This document shows positions 1 to 7,868 of a stretch of DNA of 35,245 bases, in pieces; positions within the stretch are counted from its first letter, which is position 1, and each line of letters opens with the position of its first letter. This DNA is from RUG11783 sp964599695 (GTDB lineage Bacteria > Bacillota > Clostridia > Oscillospirales > Ruminococcaceae), in NCBI GenBank assembly GCA_964599695.1, contig CAZRGP010000027.1, positions 1-35,245 on the forward strand, written 5' to 3'. Under the pieces are notes generated by a model. The model was not told the origin of the DNA. It saw only the letters and a program-made list of their open reading frames with translations, and made no database searches. Position numbers and translations under genes: made by a program.

Positions 1-9
1 CGGGGAACA

Positions 10-54
10 TGAAAAAGGAGCTGTTACAAAACTTCCATTTTGCAACAGCCCCTT
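10..54. repeat. 45-bp terminator-like repeat, left copy
   Basis: This 45-bp core recurs exactly, inverted, at 35191-35235. It folds as a hairpin with 15-bp arms around a 6-nt loop. On the minus strand the arms (GGGGCTGTTGCAAAA and TTTTGTAACAGCTCC) pair throughout if two G-U wobbles are allowed, and a T run follows. On the plus strand the same two positions become A/C mismatches, but eight T's follow at 53-60. It may therefore act as a bidirectional terminator. The flanks also match slightly (GGGAA near the outer edge). Exact conservation of both arms suggests a dispersed repeat family. Confidence 0.75.
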
Positions 55-72
55 TTTTTTGTCACTTTTGTG

Positions 73-81
73 TGATAGAAT
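73..81 (+). promoter_or_regulatory. candidate extended -10 promoter for the pcrA/uvrD gene
   Basis: The string TGATAGAAT fits an extended -10 element (TG, one base, TAGAAT). No good -35 is seen at normal spacing. The same nonamer lies upstream of the yfbR-like gene at 9103-9111. Predicted transcription would start near 88, about 27 nt before the start codon. Confidence 0.35.
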
Positions 82-114
82 ACAGGATAAGTTATTTGTT
101 TATCATGGGGTATC

Positions 115-2580
115 ATGGACAATAGATCTGATTTTCTTAGACTCAGAAAACAATATATCGAGAAGCGTTTTTCGGGATTGAACCCGGAACAGAGAAAAGC
201 CGCGCTGAGCTGCAGCGGGGCGACACTTGTTCTCGCCGGCGCAGGAAGCGGAAAGACAACCGTGATCGTGAATCGCATCCTGTGTCTTCTGATGTTTGGA
301 ACGGCATACGAGAGCGATGAGATCTGGGGGGAACCCTCCGCAGAGGACATCGGGGAGCTTAAAGAACTCCTTGAAGAGGAGAAACTCGTTCCATCGGATC
401 GTATGTCTTCTCTCTTGCGTGCAGGAAGTGTTCGGCCATGGAATATTATGGCGATCACATTTACGAATAAGGCGGCGGACCAGCTCAAGGAACGGATCAA
501 GAGGGCGGTCGGACCTGAAGGCGGTGATGTGTTCGCTTCCACTTTCCACAGCGCCTGCGTTCGTTTTTTGCGCAGGGATGCGGATCGGCTCGGCTGGCCG
601 AAGAGCTTCACCATATACGATACCGATGATTCAGAACGTGTTCTGAAAGATATCTACAAATCCTTTGGGGTCGATGACAAAGTCTATCCTGTTCGATGGA
701 TGGCATCCAGATTCGGATCGATCAAGGACTCCATGATGGATATCGAGGAATACGAGGCTGTCAATTCCGGCGACCACAGGACGCAGATGGTGGGACGGGT
801 ATACAGGGAATATCAGAGGAGGCTCAAGGAGGCAGGGGCATTCGATTTTGATGATCTGATTTTCTATTCTGTCCGGCTCCTCGAAGGCAACCCGGACGTC
901 GCCGAATACTATCACAACCGCTTCCGCTTTATCATGGTGGACGAGTATCAGGACACCAGTAAGGCGCAATATATGCTCGTCAAACTTTTGACAAATGATG
1001 AGAACAATATTTTTGTCGTCGGAGACGATGATCAGAGCATCTACAGTTTCCGCGGTGCAACGATCCAGAACATACTGAATTTCGAGAGCGATTTTGCACC
1101 TGCAAAAGTGATCAGACTGGAGCAGAACTATCGTTCAACGTCCAACATCCTCGGATGCGCCAATTCGGTCATACGCAACAACAGGGGCAGAAAAGGCAAA
1201 GAACTCTGGACGCAGCAGAGCGGTGGAAACAAGGTGGATGTCCATGTTTCCGAGAACGAGCACGATGAGGTAGCATATATCTCATCCGACATCTATCGGC
1301 ATTCATCCATCGGCGTTCCTTTCTCCGCACATGCCGTGCTTTACAGGACAAACGCGCAGAGTGCTATCGTGGAATCCTATTTCGCAAGAGCCGGGATCCC
1401 GTATAAAGTGGTAGGTGCACTGCGGTTCTATGACCGGGCGGAGATCAAGGATATCCTCAGTTATCTCTCACTGGTCGTCAATCCTTCGGACAATCTTCGT
1501 TTGAAGAGAATCATCAACAAACCGTCAAGAAAGATCGGAGATACAACCATCGACAGGATCGAGGATATCGCTCAGGGACTTGGAGTACCGATGCTCGAGG
1601 TGATCGATCATTGTGAGGATTATCCGTCTCTTGCCAGGTCGGTTGGTGCTCTCCAGAAGTTTTCACAGCTTCACAAGGCTCTCTGCGAGGTCTACGAGAC
1701 GGAATCCCTTGCCGTGTTTGCGGATCGTCTTCTCGATCTCACCGGGTACCGCAATATGCTGGTCGCCCTGGGGACAGAAGGCGAGTCAAAACTGGAGAAC
1801 GTCAATGAGTTCGTTTCCACGGTGAAGGCATATGAGGAGGAAAACCCCGAAGGGGACCTTGCAGCTTTCCTGGAGGAGATCTCACTCGTATCCAATATGG
1901 ACAACTATGATGAGAATGCAGACCGTGTTTCACTTATGACGATCCACTCCGCCAAAGGACTGGAATTTGACTATGTGTATCTGATCGGAATGGAAGACGG
2001 GCTGTTTCCCTCGGACCGGGCGCGTTTTTCCGAAACGGACATGGAAGAGGAAAGGCGCCTGGCTTATGTCGGGATGACAAGGGCCAAAAAGGAGCTTCAT
2101 CTGATCCGCGCGGAAGTGCGCATGCTGTACGGTCAGACGCGCAGAAATCCCGCCTCGAGGTTCGTGCAGGAGATCGATCCGGAGTTTATCGTGGAGACCG
2201 GAAATGTCCAGAAACCGAAGAGCTATCTGGACGGAGACTACGCCAAAGCGAACCGCTACGGCGGAGGAAGTATCCGGAGCGGATATTCCACCGGCAGAGC
2301 CGGCGGTTTCTCCGGTGAGGGGTTCGGAAAGAGCGAGGGGTTCGGAAAGAATGCGGCGCTGAATTCCAGGATGTCCGTACCTCCGAAACCCAGAGTGAAG
2401 CCCAACGATGCGGTGTTTCAGGCAGGAGATGAGATCCAGCACAGGATGTTCGGAAAGGGAGTTATCATTTCTGCGACTCCTGTCGGCGGTGATGTGCTGC
2501 TGGAGATCAATTTTGAAAGCTGCGGCAAGAAAAAGGCGATGGCAAATTACGCTCCTATAGAAAAGATCAAAAAAGAATAG
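115..2580 (+). CDS. pcrA: ATP-dependent DNA helicase, PcrA/UvrD family (SF1A)
   Basis: The 821-residue protein is a 3'-5' DNA helicase for repair and for removing protein or RNA polymerase roadblocks. Visible motifs are Walker A AGAGSGKT (41-48), motif Ia ITFTNKAA, motif II DEYQDT (276-281), motif III GDDDQSIYSFRGA, and the C-terminal SAKGLEFD and VGMTRAKKEL motifs. The last 50 residues form the PcrA-type C-terminal domain (GDEIQHRMFGKG), which in known PcrA contacts RNA polymerase. It precedes a Gly-rich linker containing a short direct repeat (GFGKSEGFGKN). An insert of about 45 residues between motifs I and Ia makes it longer than a usual PcrA of about 730 residues. The nearby ATG at 105 is out of frame, so 115 is the start; its ribosome site is weak. 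The symbol could equally be uvrD. Confidence 0.95.
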   Translation: MDNRSDFLRLRKQYIEKRFSGLNPEQRKAALSCSGATLVLAGAGSGKTTVIVNRILCLLMFGTAYESDEIWGEPSAEDIGELKELLEEEKLVPSDRMSSLLRAGSVRPWNIMAITFTNKAADQLKERIKRAVGPEGGDVFASTFHSACVRFLRRDADRLGWPKSFTIYDTDDSERVLKDIYKSFGVDDKVYPVRWMASRFGSIKDSMMDIEEYEAVNSGDHRTQMVGRVYREYQRRLKEAGAFDFDDLIFYSVRLLEGNPDVAEYYHNRFRFIMVDEYQDTSKAQYMLVKLLTNDENNIFVVGDDDQSIYSFRGATIQNILNFESDFAPAKVIRLEQNYRSTSNILGCANSVIRNNRGRKGKELWTQQSGGNKVDVHVSENEHDEVAYISSDIYRHSSIGVPFSAHAVLYRTNAQSAIVESYFARAGIPYKVVGALRFYDRAEIKDILSYLSLVVNPSDNLRLKRIINKPSRKIGDTTIDRIEDIAQGLGVPMLEVIDHCEDYPSLARSVGALQKFSQLHKALCEVYETESLAVFADRLLDLTGYRNMLVALGTEGESKLENVNEFVSTVKAYEEENPEGDLAAFLEEISLVSNMDNYDENADRVSLMTIHSAKGLEFDYVYLIGMEDGLFPSDRARFSETDMEEERRLAYVGMTRAKKELHLIRAEVRMLYGQTRRNPASRFVQEIDPEFIVETGNVQKPKSYLDGDYAKANRYGGGSIRSGYSTGRAGGFSGEGFGKSEGFGKNAALNSRMSVPPKPRVKPNDAVFQAGDEIQHRMFGKGVIISATPVGGDVLLEINFESCGKKKAMANYAPIEKIKKE

Positions 2581-2583
2581 GGG

Positions 2584-2626
2584 ACATGTTTTGATCGGCA
2601 GGTATCTGCCTGCGGAGAAAACATGT
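2584..2626. other. nested inverted repeat after the helicase gene
   Basis: Outer 9-bp arms ACATGTTTT (2584-2592) and AAAACATGT (2618-2626) enclose inner arms GCAGG (2598-2602) and CCTGC (2609-2613). There is no T run downstream, so this is not a classic intrinsic terminator. It could be an mRNA 3' hairpin or a protein site. The rest of the spacer to 2821 shows no gene. Confidence 0.5.
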
Positions 2627-2675
2627 AATGTACGGCCTCTCAGCGTTGCCTGAGTACATATCACGGAAGCAGAGG

Positions 2676-2704
2676 TTGTACAGACAGGATATAGGCAGCA
2701 TAAT
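2676..2704 (+). promoter_or_regulatory. weak candidate promoter for the tmk cluster
   Basis: TTGTAC (2676-2681) and CATAAT (2699-2704) are separated by 17 bp. The -35 matches consensus at only three positions and the -10 at five. It would give a leader of about 110 nt before tmk. Confidence 0.25.
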
Positions 2705-2821
2705 TGATCAGGATCCCTGCAGTACGGGAATAACGGATACACAGGAAACGGATCCTGAAAGAATGATCGGCGGCTTCTTCAATGGAAGAGCGCCGTAAAA
2801 AACGGAAAGAAGATATTTTGG

Positions 2822-3490
2822 ATGAACGGTAAGCTTATAGTGATCGAAGGACTTGACGGGTGCGGAAAAGCGACCCAGTCCGCCCTTCTGTATGAGGAAC
2901 TGTTAAGAAGGGGTATCAAAGCGGAGAAGATCTCGTTCCCGGATTATGATTCGCTCTCCAGCGGTCCTGTCCGCATGTATCTTGGGGGAGAGTTCGGCAC
3001 GGATCCCGACGATGTGGACTGTTATGCGACATCGGTTCTTTTTGCCGTCGATCGGTTCTGCAGTTACCGCTCGTCATGGAAACGGGCGTACGAGGAAGGA
3101 ACGGTCTTTGTCTGTGACCGATATACGACATCCAACGAGGTCTTTCAGACCAGTAAACTTCCCCGTGAAGGGTGGAAGGAGTATCTCCGCTGGCTGGAGG
3201 ACTTTGAATACAGGCTCCTCGGAATACCTGCGCCTGACCGTGTGCTTTTCCTGAACATGTCCGAGGAGTGTTCTGCCGGACTTCTTGAGAAGCGGTATGG
3301 CGGAGATGAAAGCAAAAAGGACATCCACGAGAGGGATGAAGATTTTCAGAAGAGAAGCAGGGAGGCTGCGCTGTACTGTGCCGGTGAACTCGGATGGACG
3401 CAGATCTATTGCGATTCGGACGGAAGACTTCAGACAGTGGAGGAGATTCATAAGAAAGTCATGGAAGCAATCGAGGATATGATCCAATGA
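2822..3490 (+). CDS. tmk: thymidylate kinase (dTMP kinase)
   Basis: The 222-residue cytosolic enzyme phosphorylates dTMP to dTDP in dTTP synthesis. The P-loop is at the N-terminus (GLDGCGKATQ, residues 9-18). FPDYDS follows as the dTMP-site FP motif, then the DRYTTSN motif and a lid region rich in Lys, Asp and Arg near residues 155-180. The length is normal for the family. A purine-rich GAAAGAAG lies upstream of the ATG. The stop overlaps the next gene's start in ATGA, so the two genes are probably translationally coupled. Confidence 0.94.
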   Translation: MNGKLIVIEGLDGCGKATQSALLYEELLRRGIKAEKISFPDYDSLSSGPVRMYLGGEFGTDPDDVDCYATSVLFAVDRFCSYRSSWKRAYEEGTVFVCDRYTTSNEVFQTSKLPREGWKEYLRWLEDFEYRLLGIPAPDRVLFLNMSEECSAGLLEKRYGGDESKKDIHERDEDFQKRSREAALYCAGELGWTQIYCDSDGRLQTVEEIHKKVMEAIEDMIQ

Positions 3491-4374
3491 TACGACGGGC
3501 AACGAATGCGGATCTTCCGCAACTGCGAAAGATATGGGAAGAATGCTATGACGATCCGTTGAACTATGTCGATTTCATGTATGATCGCGGCATCGTTTCC
3601 CCTCAGCAGACCTATGTCATAGAGGAGAATTTTCAGCTGGTCTCCATGGCGTGTGTCATGGACTGCCATTTCTCTTTCAGAGAGAACCGGATACCGTGCA
3701 TTTACCTTTTCGGGTGCGCTACGGTGCCGAGGCTGGCCGGCAAGGGATATATGGGAAATCTGCTGAACCGGATCGAGTCCGACGCGAAAGCGATGGATGC
3801 GCAGATGTCGGTTCTGATACCGGGAGGGAAGATGCTCTCCGGAGTATACGCTAAACGCGGTTACCACTCCGACTTCGGCGTTCGTGTCCTGAAACTGAGG
3901 TCCGGCATGATCGGCAATACGCCGGCACCGGATACGGAACTGATCCTGAATGATCAGAAGGATATCTCGATGGACGAAGTGTATGCCATCCGGGAAGCGG
4001 CGCTGTATGAAGTCCCGCACATAGAGTGGGACAGTGAACAGTTATCGAAAGTTCTTCTGGATGCCATCGCTTACGGCGAATCGATGGCGATGTACAAGGG
4101 GGATGCGGGAGCCAGTTACGCGATCTACGGTATGCAGAACAAGTCGATGTTCATCCGGGAGATCCTGGGAACGAATGAGGAGAGCACAAGGATCCTCCTT
4201 GCCGCGATCGTCAACGAGTTCGATCCGAAACGAGTGACGATGAGACTTCCGATCGGAGCGGGACTGCTTCCCCTGGAAGGCGTGAAAAAGCCGGATTACG
4301 GGATGAGCAAGCTGTTTTCAACAACAAAACCGCTTTCTGACCTTGCTCCTTATATGAATTTAATGTTTGATTAA
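3487..4374 (+). CDS. GNAT family N-acetyltransferase
   Basis: The 295-residue protein has an N-terminal GNAT fold. It starts IRRATNADLPQLRKIW, typical of motif C/D, and has the acetyl-CoA loop pattern RLAGKGYMGNLL (R-x-x-G-x-G). The C-terminal half of about 150 residues is longer than a single GNAT domain, as in Eis-like two-lobed acetyltransferases. The substrate is unknown. It overlaps tmk by 4 bp and lies 18 bp before the DJ-1 gene, so it belongs to the same transcript. AGAGAGGAT just after it is the next gene's ribosome site. Confidence 0.85.
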   Translation: MIRRATNADLPQLRKIWEECYDDPLNYVDFMYDRGIVSPQQTYVIEENFQLVSMACVMDCHFSFRENRIPCIYLFGCATVPRLAGKGYMGNLLNRIESDAKAMDAQMSVLIPGGKMLSGVYAKRGYHSDFGVRVLKLRSGMIGNTPAPDTELILNDQKDISMDEVYAIREAALYEVPHIEWDSEQLSKVLLDAIAYGESMAMYKGDAGASYAIYGMQNKSMFIREILGTNEESTRILLAAIVNEFDPKRVTMRLPIGAGLLPLEGVKKPDYGMSKLFSTTKPLSDLAPYMNLMFD

Positions 4375-4392
4375 CAAAGAGAGGATACAAAA

Positions 4393-4938
4393 ATGGTATA
4401 TATCTTTTTGGCTGACGGATTTGAAGAAGTTGAGGCAATGACGCCTATCGATTATCTGCGCAGAGCGGGGATCGAAGTCACCATCGTGGGAGTCGGAACT
4501 TCTGTTCCTAAAGGTTCTCACGGCGTATCGGTGATGTCCGACATCTCGGAGGATATGTTCTATCCTGACGACAACACTGAGGCGATCGTGCTTCCCGGCG
4601 GTTCTCCGGGATATATCAATCTGTCCCACAGCGAAGCGGTGAGACGGGCGATCCGGCTCGGATATGGTGAGACGGACGTTCTCATCGGAGCGATCTGCGC
4701 TGCGCCGACGATCCTGGCGAAAGAGGGACTACTGCTTGGCAAAAAAGCCACGTGTTACCCGGATATGTATGAAGAGCTTGGAGACAGTTATGCAAAAGAG
4801 GATGTCGTGGTGGACCTTCCTTTCGTTACTGGAAAATCTGCCGGAGTTGCCCAGCAGTTCGCCCTCCAGCTTGTTGAACAGCTAAGGGGTAAGGAAGCAG
4901 CAGACGAAGTTGCCCAGAAAGTATTCTTTGAAAGGTAA
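4393..4938 (+). CDS. DJ-1/PfpI family protein (ThiJ-like)
   Basis: The 181-residue protein shows the DJ-1/PfpI fold from end to end. The nucleophile elbow GAICAAP places the reactive cysteine at Cys102, and the partner Glu14 lies in FEEVEA. LPGG (about 67-70) is the family glycine turn. Members are proposed to act as glyoxalases/deglycases, chaperones or redox sensors, and the exact role here cannot be read from sequence. It closely resembles the short bacterial ThiJ/YajL group. Its end overlaps a possible upstream start of mltG. Confidence 0.9.
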   Translation: MVYIFLADGFEEVEAMTPIDYLRRAGIEVTIVGVGTSVPKGSHGVSVMSDISEDMFYPDDNTEAIVLPGGSPGYINLSHSEAVRRAIRLGYGETDVLIGAICAAPTILAKEGLLLGKKATCYPDMYEELGDSYAKEDVVVDLPFVTGKSAGVAQQFALQLVEQLRGKEAADEVAQKVFFER

Positions 4939-4948
4939 AAAACAATTT

Positions 4949-6052
4949 ATGAGCAGACGTGGAAGAAGTATCATATCTATTTTGGTTTTGTTATTCCTGA
5001 TCTTTATCCTGATCGTTCTCATCGGAGGTCTTTATACCTTGAGGGAGATCAAGGGTAAGGGGAAGACTGGTGAATCGATCGTAGTCACCATTCCCGAAGG
5101 AGCCTCAACAGCAGGGATCGCTTCGATCCTGGAAGAAAACGGGCTGATAGGCAATACACTGATCTTCCGCGCCTACAGCAGGATCATGGGCGGAGACGGA
5201 TACTACAATATGGGTGACCATAAGGTGGAAGTGGGAAGCAGTTATGATGAGATCATCTATGCGCTGCAGCAGACCACATATCTCGATGTCGAGACTGTCA
5301 CCGTGACTTTCCCGGAAGGTACAACGGCGCTCTCCATGGCGTACAAACTGTCCGACCTGGGATTCTGTTCTGTAAATGAATTCATCAATGCCTGCAACTA
5401 TGATACATATGATGTATCTTTCTTTAATCAGATAACAAAGAGCGAGGACAAGTTTGTCCGCCTGGAAGGTTTCCTGTTCCCGGATACCTATGAATTCGTT
5501 GTGGGAAGCTCCGTGCATGACATCATTCAGAAGATGCTGGAAAACTTTGAGGAGAAAGTCCTCGTTCCTGAAGTTCGGGACGCCATCGCAAACAGCGATC
5601 TCACACTGGAAGAGACCATCATCCTTGCCTCCATCGTTGAGAAGGAGACGCTGGGAGATGAGATGTATTCCATGGTCGCGGGCGTGTTTAAGAACAGACT
5701 CAACAATCCGAGCGAATTCCCGTGTCTGGAATCCGATACTTCGACGGAGCATCTCAACGGCAACTTTATCTACGGTGTGCTGGGATTCTACTACAATGGG
5801 GACGCCGAATCACAGGTGAGGAATATCCCCCAGAACATGATCAATGCATACGATACCTATATCCGTGTCGGACTTCCGGTTGGGGCGATCTGCAACCCCG
5901 GGTACAAAGCGATCATGGGAACGGTGAACCCGGACAGCCATGGATATTATTTCTTCATCACAGACAAGGATACGAACTATTACTGGGGAGTTACGATCGG
6001 GGACCATGAACGCAACATCTCTGAAGTGAAGCGCTATAATTCAACACATTGA
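4949..6052 (+). CDS. mltG: endolytic transglycosylase MltG (YceG-like)
   Basis: This membrane-anchored lytic transglycosylase cuts nascent peptidoglycan glycan strands. From the ATG at 4949 the product is 367 residues: a short Arg-rich cytosolic tail, one transmembrane helix (about 8-28) and an extracellular YceG domain. The catalytic glutamate is Glu231 in ASIVEKET. The C-terminal signature NIPQNMINAYDTY then GLPVGAICNPG is clear. An in-frame TTG at 4910 would add 13 residues and overlap the DJ-1 gene by 29 bp. Both starts have only moderate ribosome sites (AAAGG 13 nt before the ATG, AAGGAAG 12 nt before the TTG), so I prefer the ATG. Confidence 0.93.
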   Translation: MSRRGRSIISILVLLFLIFILIVLIGGLYTLREIKGKGKTGESIVVTIPEGASTAGIASILEENGLIGNTLIFRAYSRIMGGDGYYNMGDHKVEVGSSYDEIIYALQQTTYLDVETVTVTFPEGTTALSMAYKLSDLGFCSVNEFINACNYDTYDVSFFNQITKSEDKFVRLEGFLFPDTYEFVVGSSVHDIIQKMLENFEEKVLVPEVRDAIANSDLTLEETIILASIVEKETLGDEMYSMVAGVFKNRLNNPSEFPCLESDTSTEHLNGNFIYGVLGFYYNGDAESQVRNIPQNMINAYDTYIRVGLPVGAICNPGYKAIMGTVNPDSHGYYFFITDKDTNYYWGVTIGDHERNISEVKRYNSTH

Positions 6053-6057
6053 TAAGT

Positions 6058-6083
6058 CAAGAGCGGCATTCGTGCCGCTCTTG
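6058..6083 (+). terminator. hairpin with TTCG loop after mltG
   Basis: A perfect 11-bp stem (CAAGAGCGGCA, 6058-6068; TGCCGCTCTTG, 6073-6083) is closed by the stable tetraloop TTCG. It starts 5 bp after the mltG stop. No U tract follows, so it may stabilise the mRNA end or attenuate transcription into the sulfatase gene rather than fully terminate. Confidence 0.6.
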
Positions 6084-6117
6084 TGCAAAGAACATGAAAG
6101 GTTATGGGTAAAGAAGG

Positions 6118-7743
6118 ATGGCAGACAAAAGGCCAAACATCCTGCTGTTGTTCGTGGATCAGCTTCGCTGGGATTATGTGCATTCCTACGGGATAAACCC
6201 TTGGATCCGGACACCGAACATCGACTCGATTGGGGAGAGGGGATGCCGCTATGATAACGCCTATTCTCCGAATCCGGTCTGTATTCCCGCACGTCACAAT
6301 ATGATCACGGGTCTGACATGCAGATATCACGGTTTTGATGATAACTATTTCGGACCTGCAGCCAAGAATTGTCCCTGGGATCTGCCCACTTTTGCTCAGA
6401 TCTGCTCGGATGCTGGATACAGCACTTTTGCTGTAGGAAAGATGCATTTTCAGCCGGAAAGAAGAGCTACCGGATTTGACTATTTCCTCAACATGGACGA
6501 AGTGATCAAGGACGTCATGGAGGACGATTACGCCAAATTCCTCAGGGAGAAAGGATACGGAACGCTGGGCAGCCTGCACGGGGTGCGCAATATCCTGTAT
6601 CAGCAGCCCCAGCAGATCACTCTGCCGGATGAACTTACCGGTTCTCACTGGGTAGCGGACCGGACCATCGATATCCTGAAGGAAAGGGCGGCTCAGGACA
6701 GGCCTTTCCTTATCTGGACGGGGTTCATTCAGCCTCATCCTCCTCTTGCGTCTCCCCACAGTTTCAGTCATCTGTATGACGGGAAAGTGCCGAAGCATAC
6801 TTCCAGTATCACGCCTCTGTCGCGTCTGTGCGAGGAATTGAAGTGCATAGCGGATCTCCCGGATGAAGAGAACATCAACCGTATGCGGGAGAACTACGCC
6901 GGGGCAGTATCCTGGGTAGATTACAATGTGGGGAGAATCCTGGAGGCGCTGCGTGAGACAGGGCTTGAAGACAATACGGTCGTCATCTTTACCTCTGATC
7001 ACGGAGAGATGCTGGGGGATCTGGACACCTATCAGAAGATGAATCCGCACGAACCAAGCGCGCATATTCCGTTCCTTATGCAGTGGCCGGGACATATCAA
7101 GGAGGGAACGGTCCGTAAGGAATTTATCGATCTAAACGATATCCTTCCCACATTTGCAGATCTGGCAGGTACGCAGTACCCCGGTGCAAATGAGCTTCCG
7201 GGCGAGAGTCTTTTCGCACAGGAACCGCACAAGGACAGAAGCGTCGTATATGCGGAGCACCAGAGAGGGGATAGGAGATGGTGCATGATCCGGGACGACC
7301 GGTACAAGCTCATCCACTATTACGGCGATAACGATCAGCTGTTTGACCTTCTGGAAGATCCTCAGGAGAGAAACAATCTGCTTTACTCCAGTCCAGATAA
7401 GCCGGAGGTTAGAGACACACAGGAGCGGTTGTATCCCATCCTTCTGAAATATGAGGCCAAATGGGGGCTTCCGGGATGCGTTGAGAACGGGGCTTTCGTG
7501 GATTACCCTCCCTTCGAAACACATTCCTATTTTGAGAGTTGTTTTCCGAATCAGGTGATCAAACTGCGCGATGACCCGCCTTTTGATGACCTGGCGGATG
7601 AGGTCCTGGAAGCGATCAAGGACGAGCCCACGGTTCACCTGTCACGCCTTCACGTGAGGGAAAACATGATAAAATTCGGCGGATACTCCGACGAAGATGT
7701 GGACAGGCTTCTTGCGAAGGCAAAAGAGGCTGGAAGATATTGA
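6118..7743 (+). CDS. type I sulfatase family hydrolase
   Basis: The 541-residue protein belongs to the alkaline-phosphatase superfamily of formylglycine sulfatases. The modification motif C-I-P-A-R starts at Cys55, so the active site would need conversion of that cysteine to formylglycine. Metal-binding parts are visible as VDQLRWD (Asp14) and TSDHGEMLGD (Asp294, His295). FLMQWPGHI and DILPTFADLAG follow as in sulfatases. There is no signal peptide, so it should be cytosolic. Phosphonate monoester or phosphodiester hydrolysis is possible in this family. AAGAAGG sits directly against the ATG, so the ribosome site spacing is poor. No maturase gene is nearby. Confidence 0.88.
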   Translation: MADKRPNILLLFVDQLRWDYVHSYGINPWIRTPNIDSIGERGCRYDNAYSPNPVCIPARHNMITGLTCRYHGFDDNYFGPAAKNCPWDLPTFAQICSDAGYSTFAVGKMHFQPERRATGFDYFLNMDEVIKDVMEDDYAKFLREKGYGTLGSLHGVRNILYQQPQQITLPDELTGSHWVADRTIDILKERAAQDRPFLIWTGFIQPHPPLASPHSFSHLYDGKVPKHTSSITPLSRLCEELKCIADLPDEENINRMRENYAGAVSWVDYNVGRILEALRETGLEDNTVVIFTSDHGEMLGDLDTYQKMNPHEPSAHIPFLMQWPGHIKEGTVRKEFIDLNDILPTFADLAGTQYPGANELPGESLFAQEPHKDRSVVYAEHQRGDRRWCMIRDDRYKLIHYYGDNDQLFDLLEDPQERNNLLYSSPDKPEVRDTQERLYPILLKYEAKWGLPGCVENGAFVDYPPFETHSYFESCFPNQVIKLRDDPPFDDLADEVLEAIKDEPTVHLSRLHVRENMIKFGGYSDEDVDRLLAKAKEAGRY

Positions 7744-7782
7744 TTCCGTAGCCGGAACAGCAGGTTACAATAGATTACAAAG

Positions 7783-7812
7783 GGACGGGTGGAATTGTAT
7801 TTTCTCCCGTCC
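7783..7812 (+). terminator. possible terminator hairpin after the sulfatase gene
   Basis: Arms GGACGGG (7783-7789) and CCCGTCC (7806-7812) enclose a 16-nt loop that is T-rich. Only a short TTG follows the stem. It separates the sulfatase from the lipoprotein gene. The remaining spacer up to 7868 must hold the lipoprotein promoter, but I could not place it convincingly (TATACA at 7840-7845 is one -10 candidate). Confidence 0.45.
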
Positions 7813-7868
7813 TTGTGCTATAGTTCCGATGTATCGTTGTATACACATTTTAGTAAGGGAGATTTAGT

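Noticed and set aside
6034..7095. 353-codon minus-strand frame opposite the sulfatase
   Set aside because: It lies antisense to a clearly coding gene, with no recognisable domain or ribosome site.
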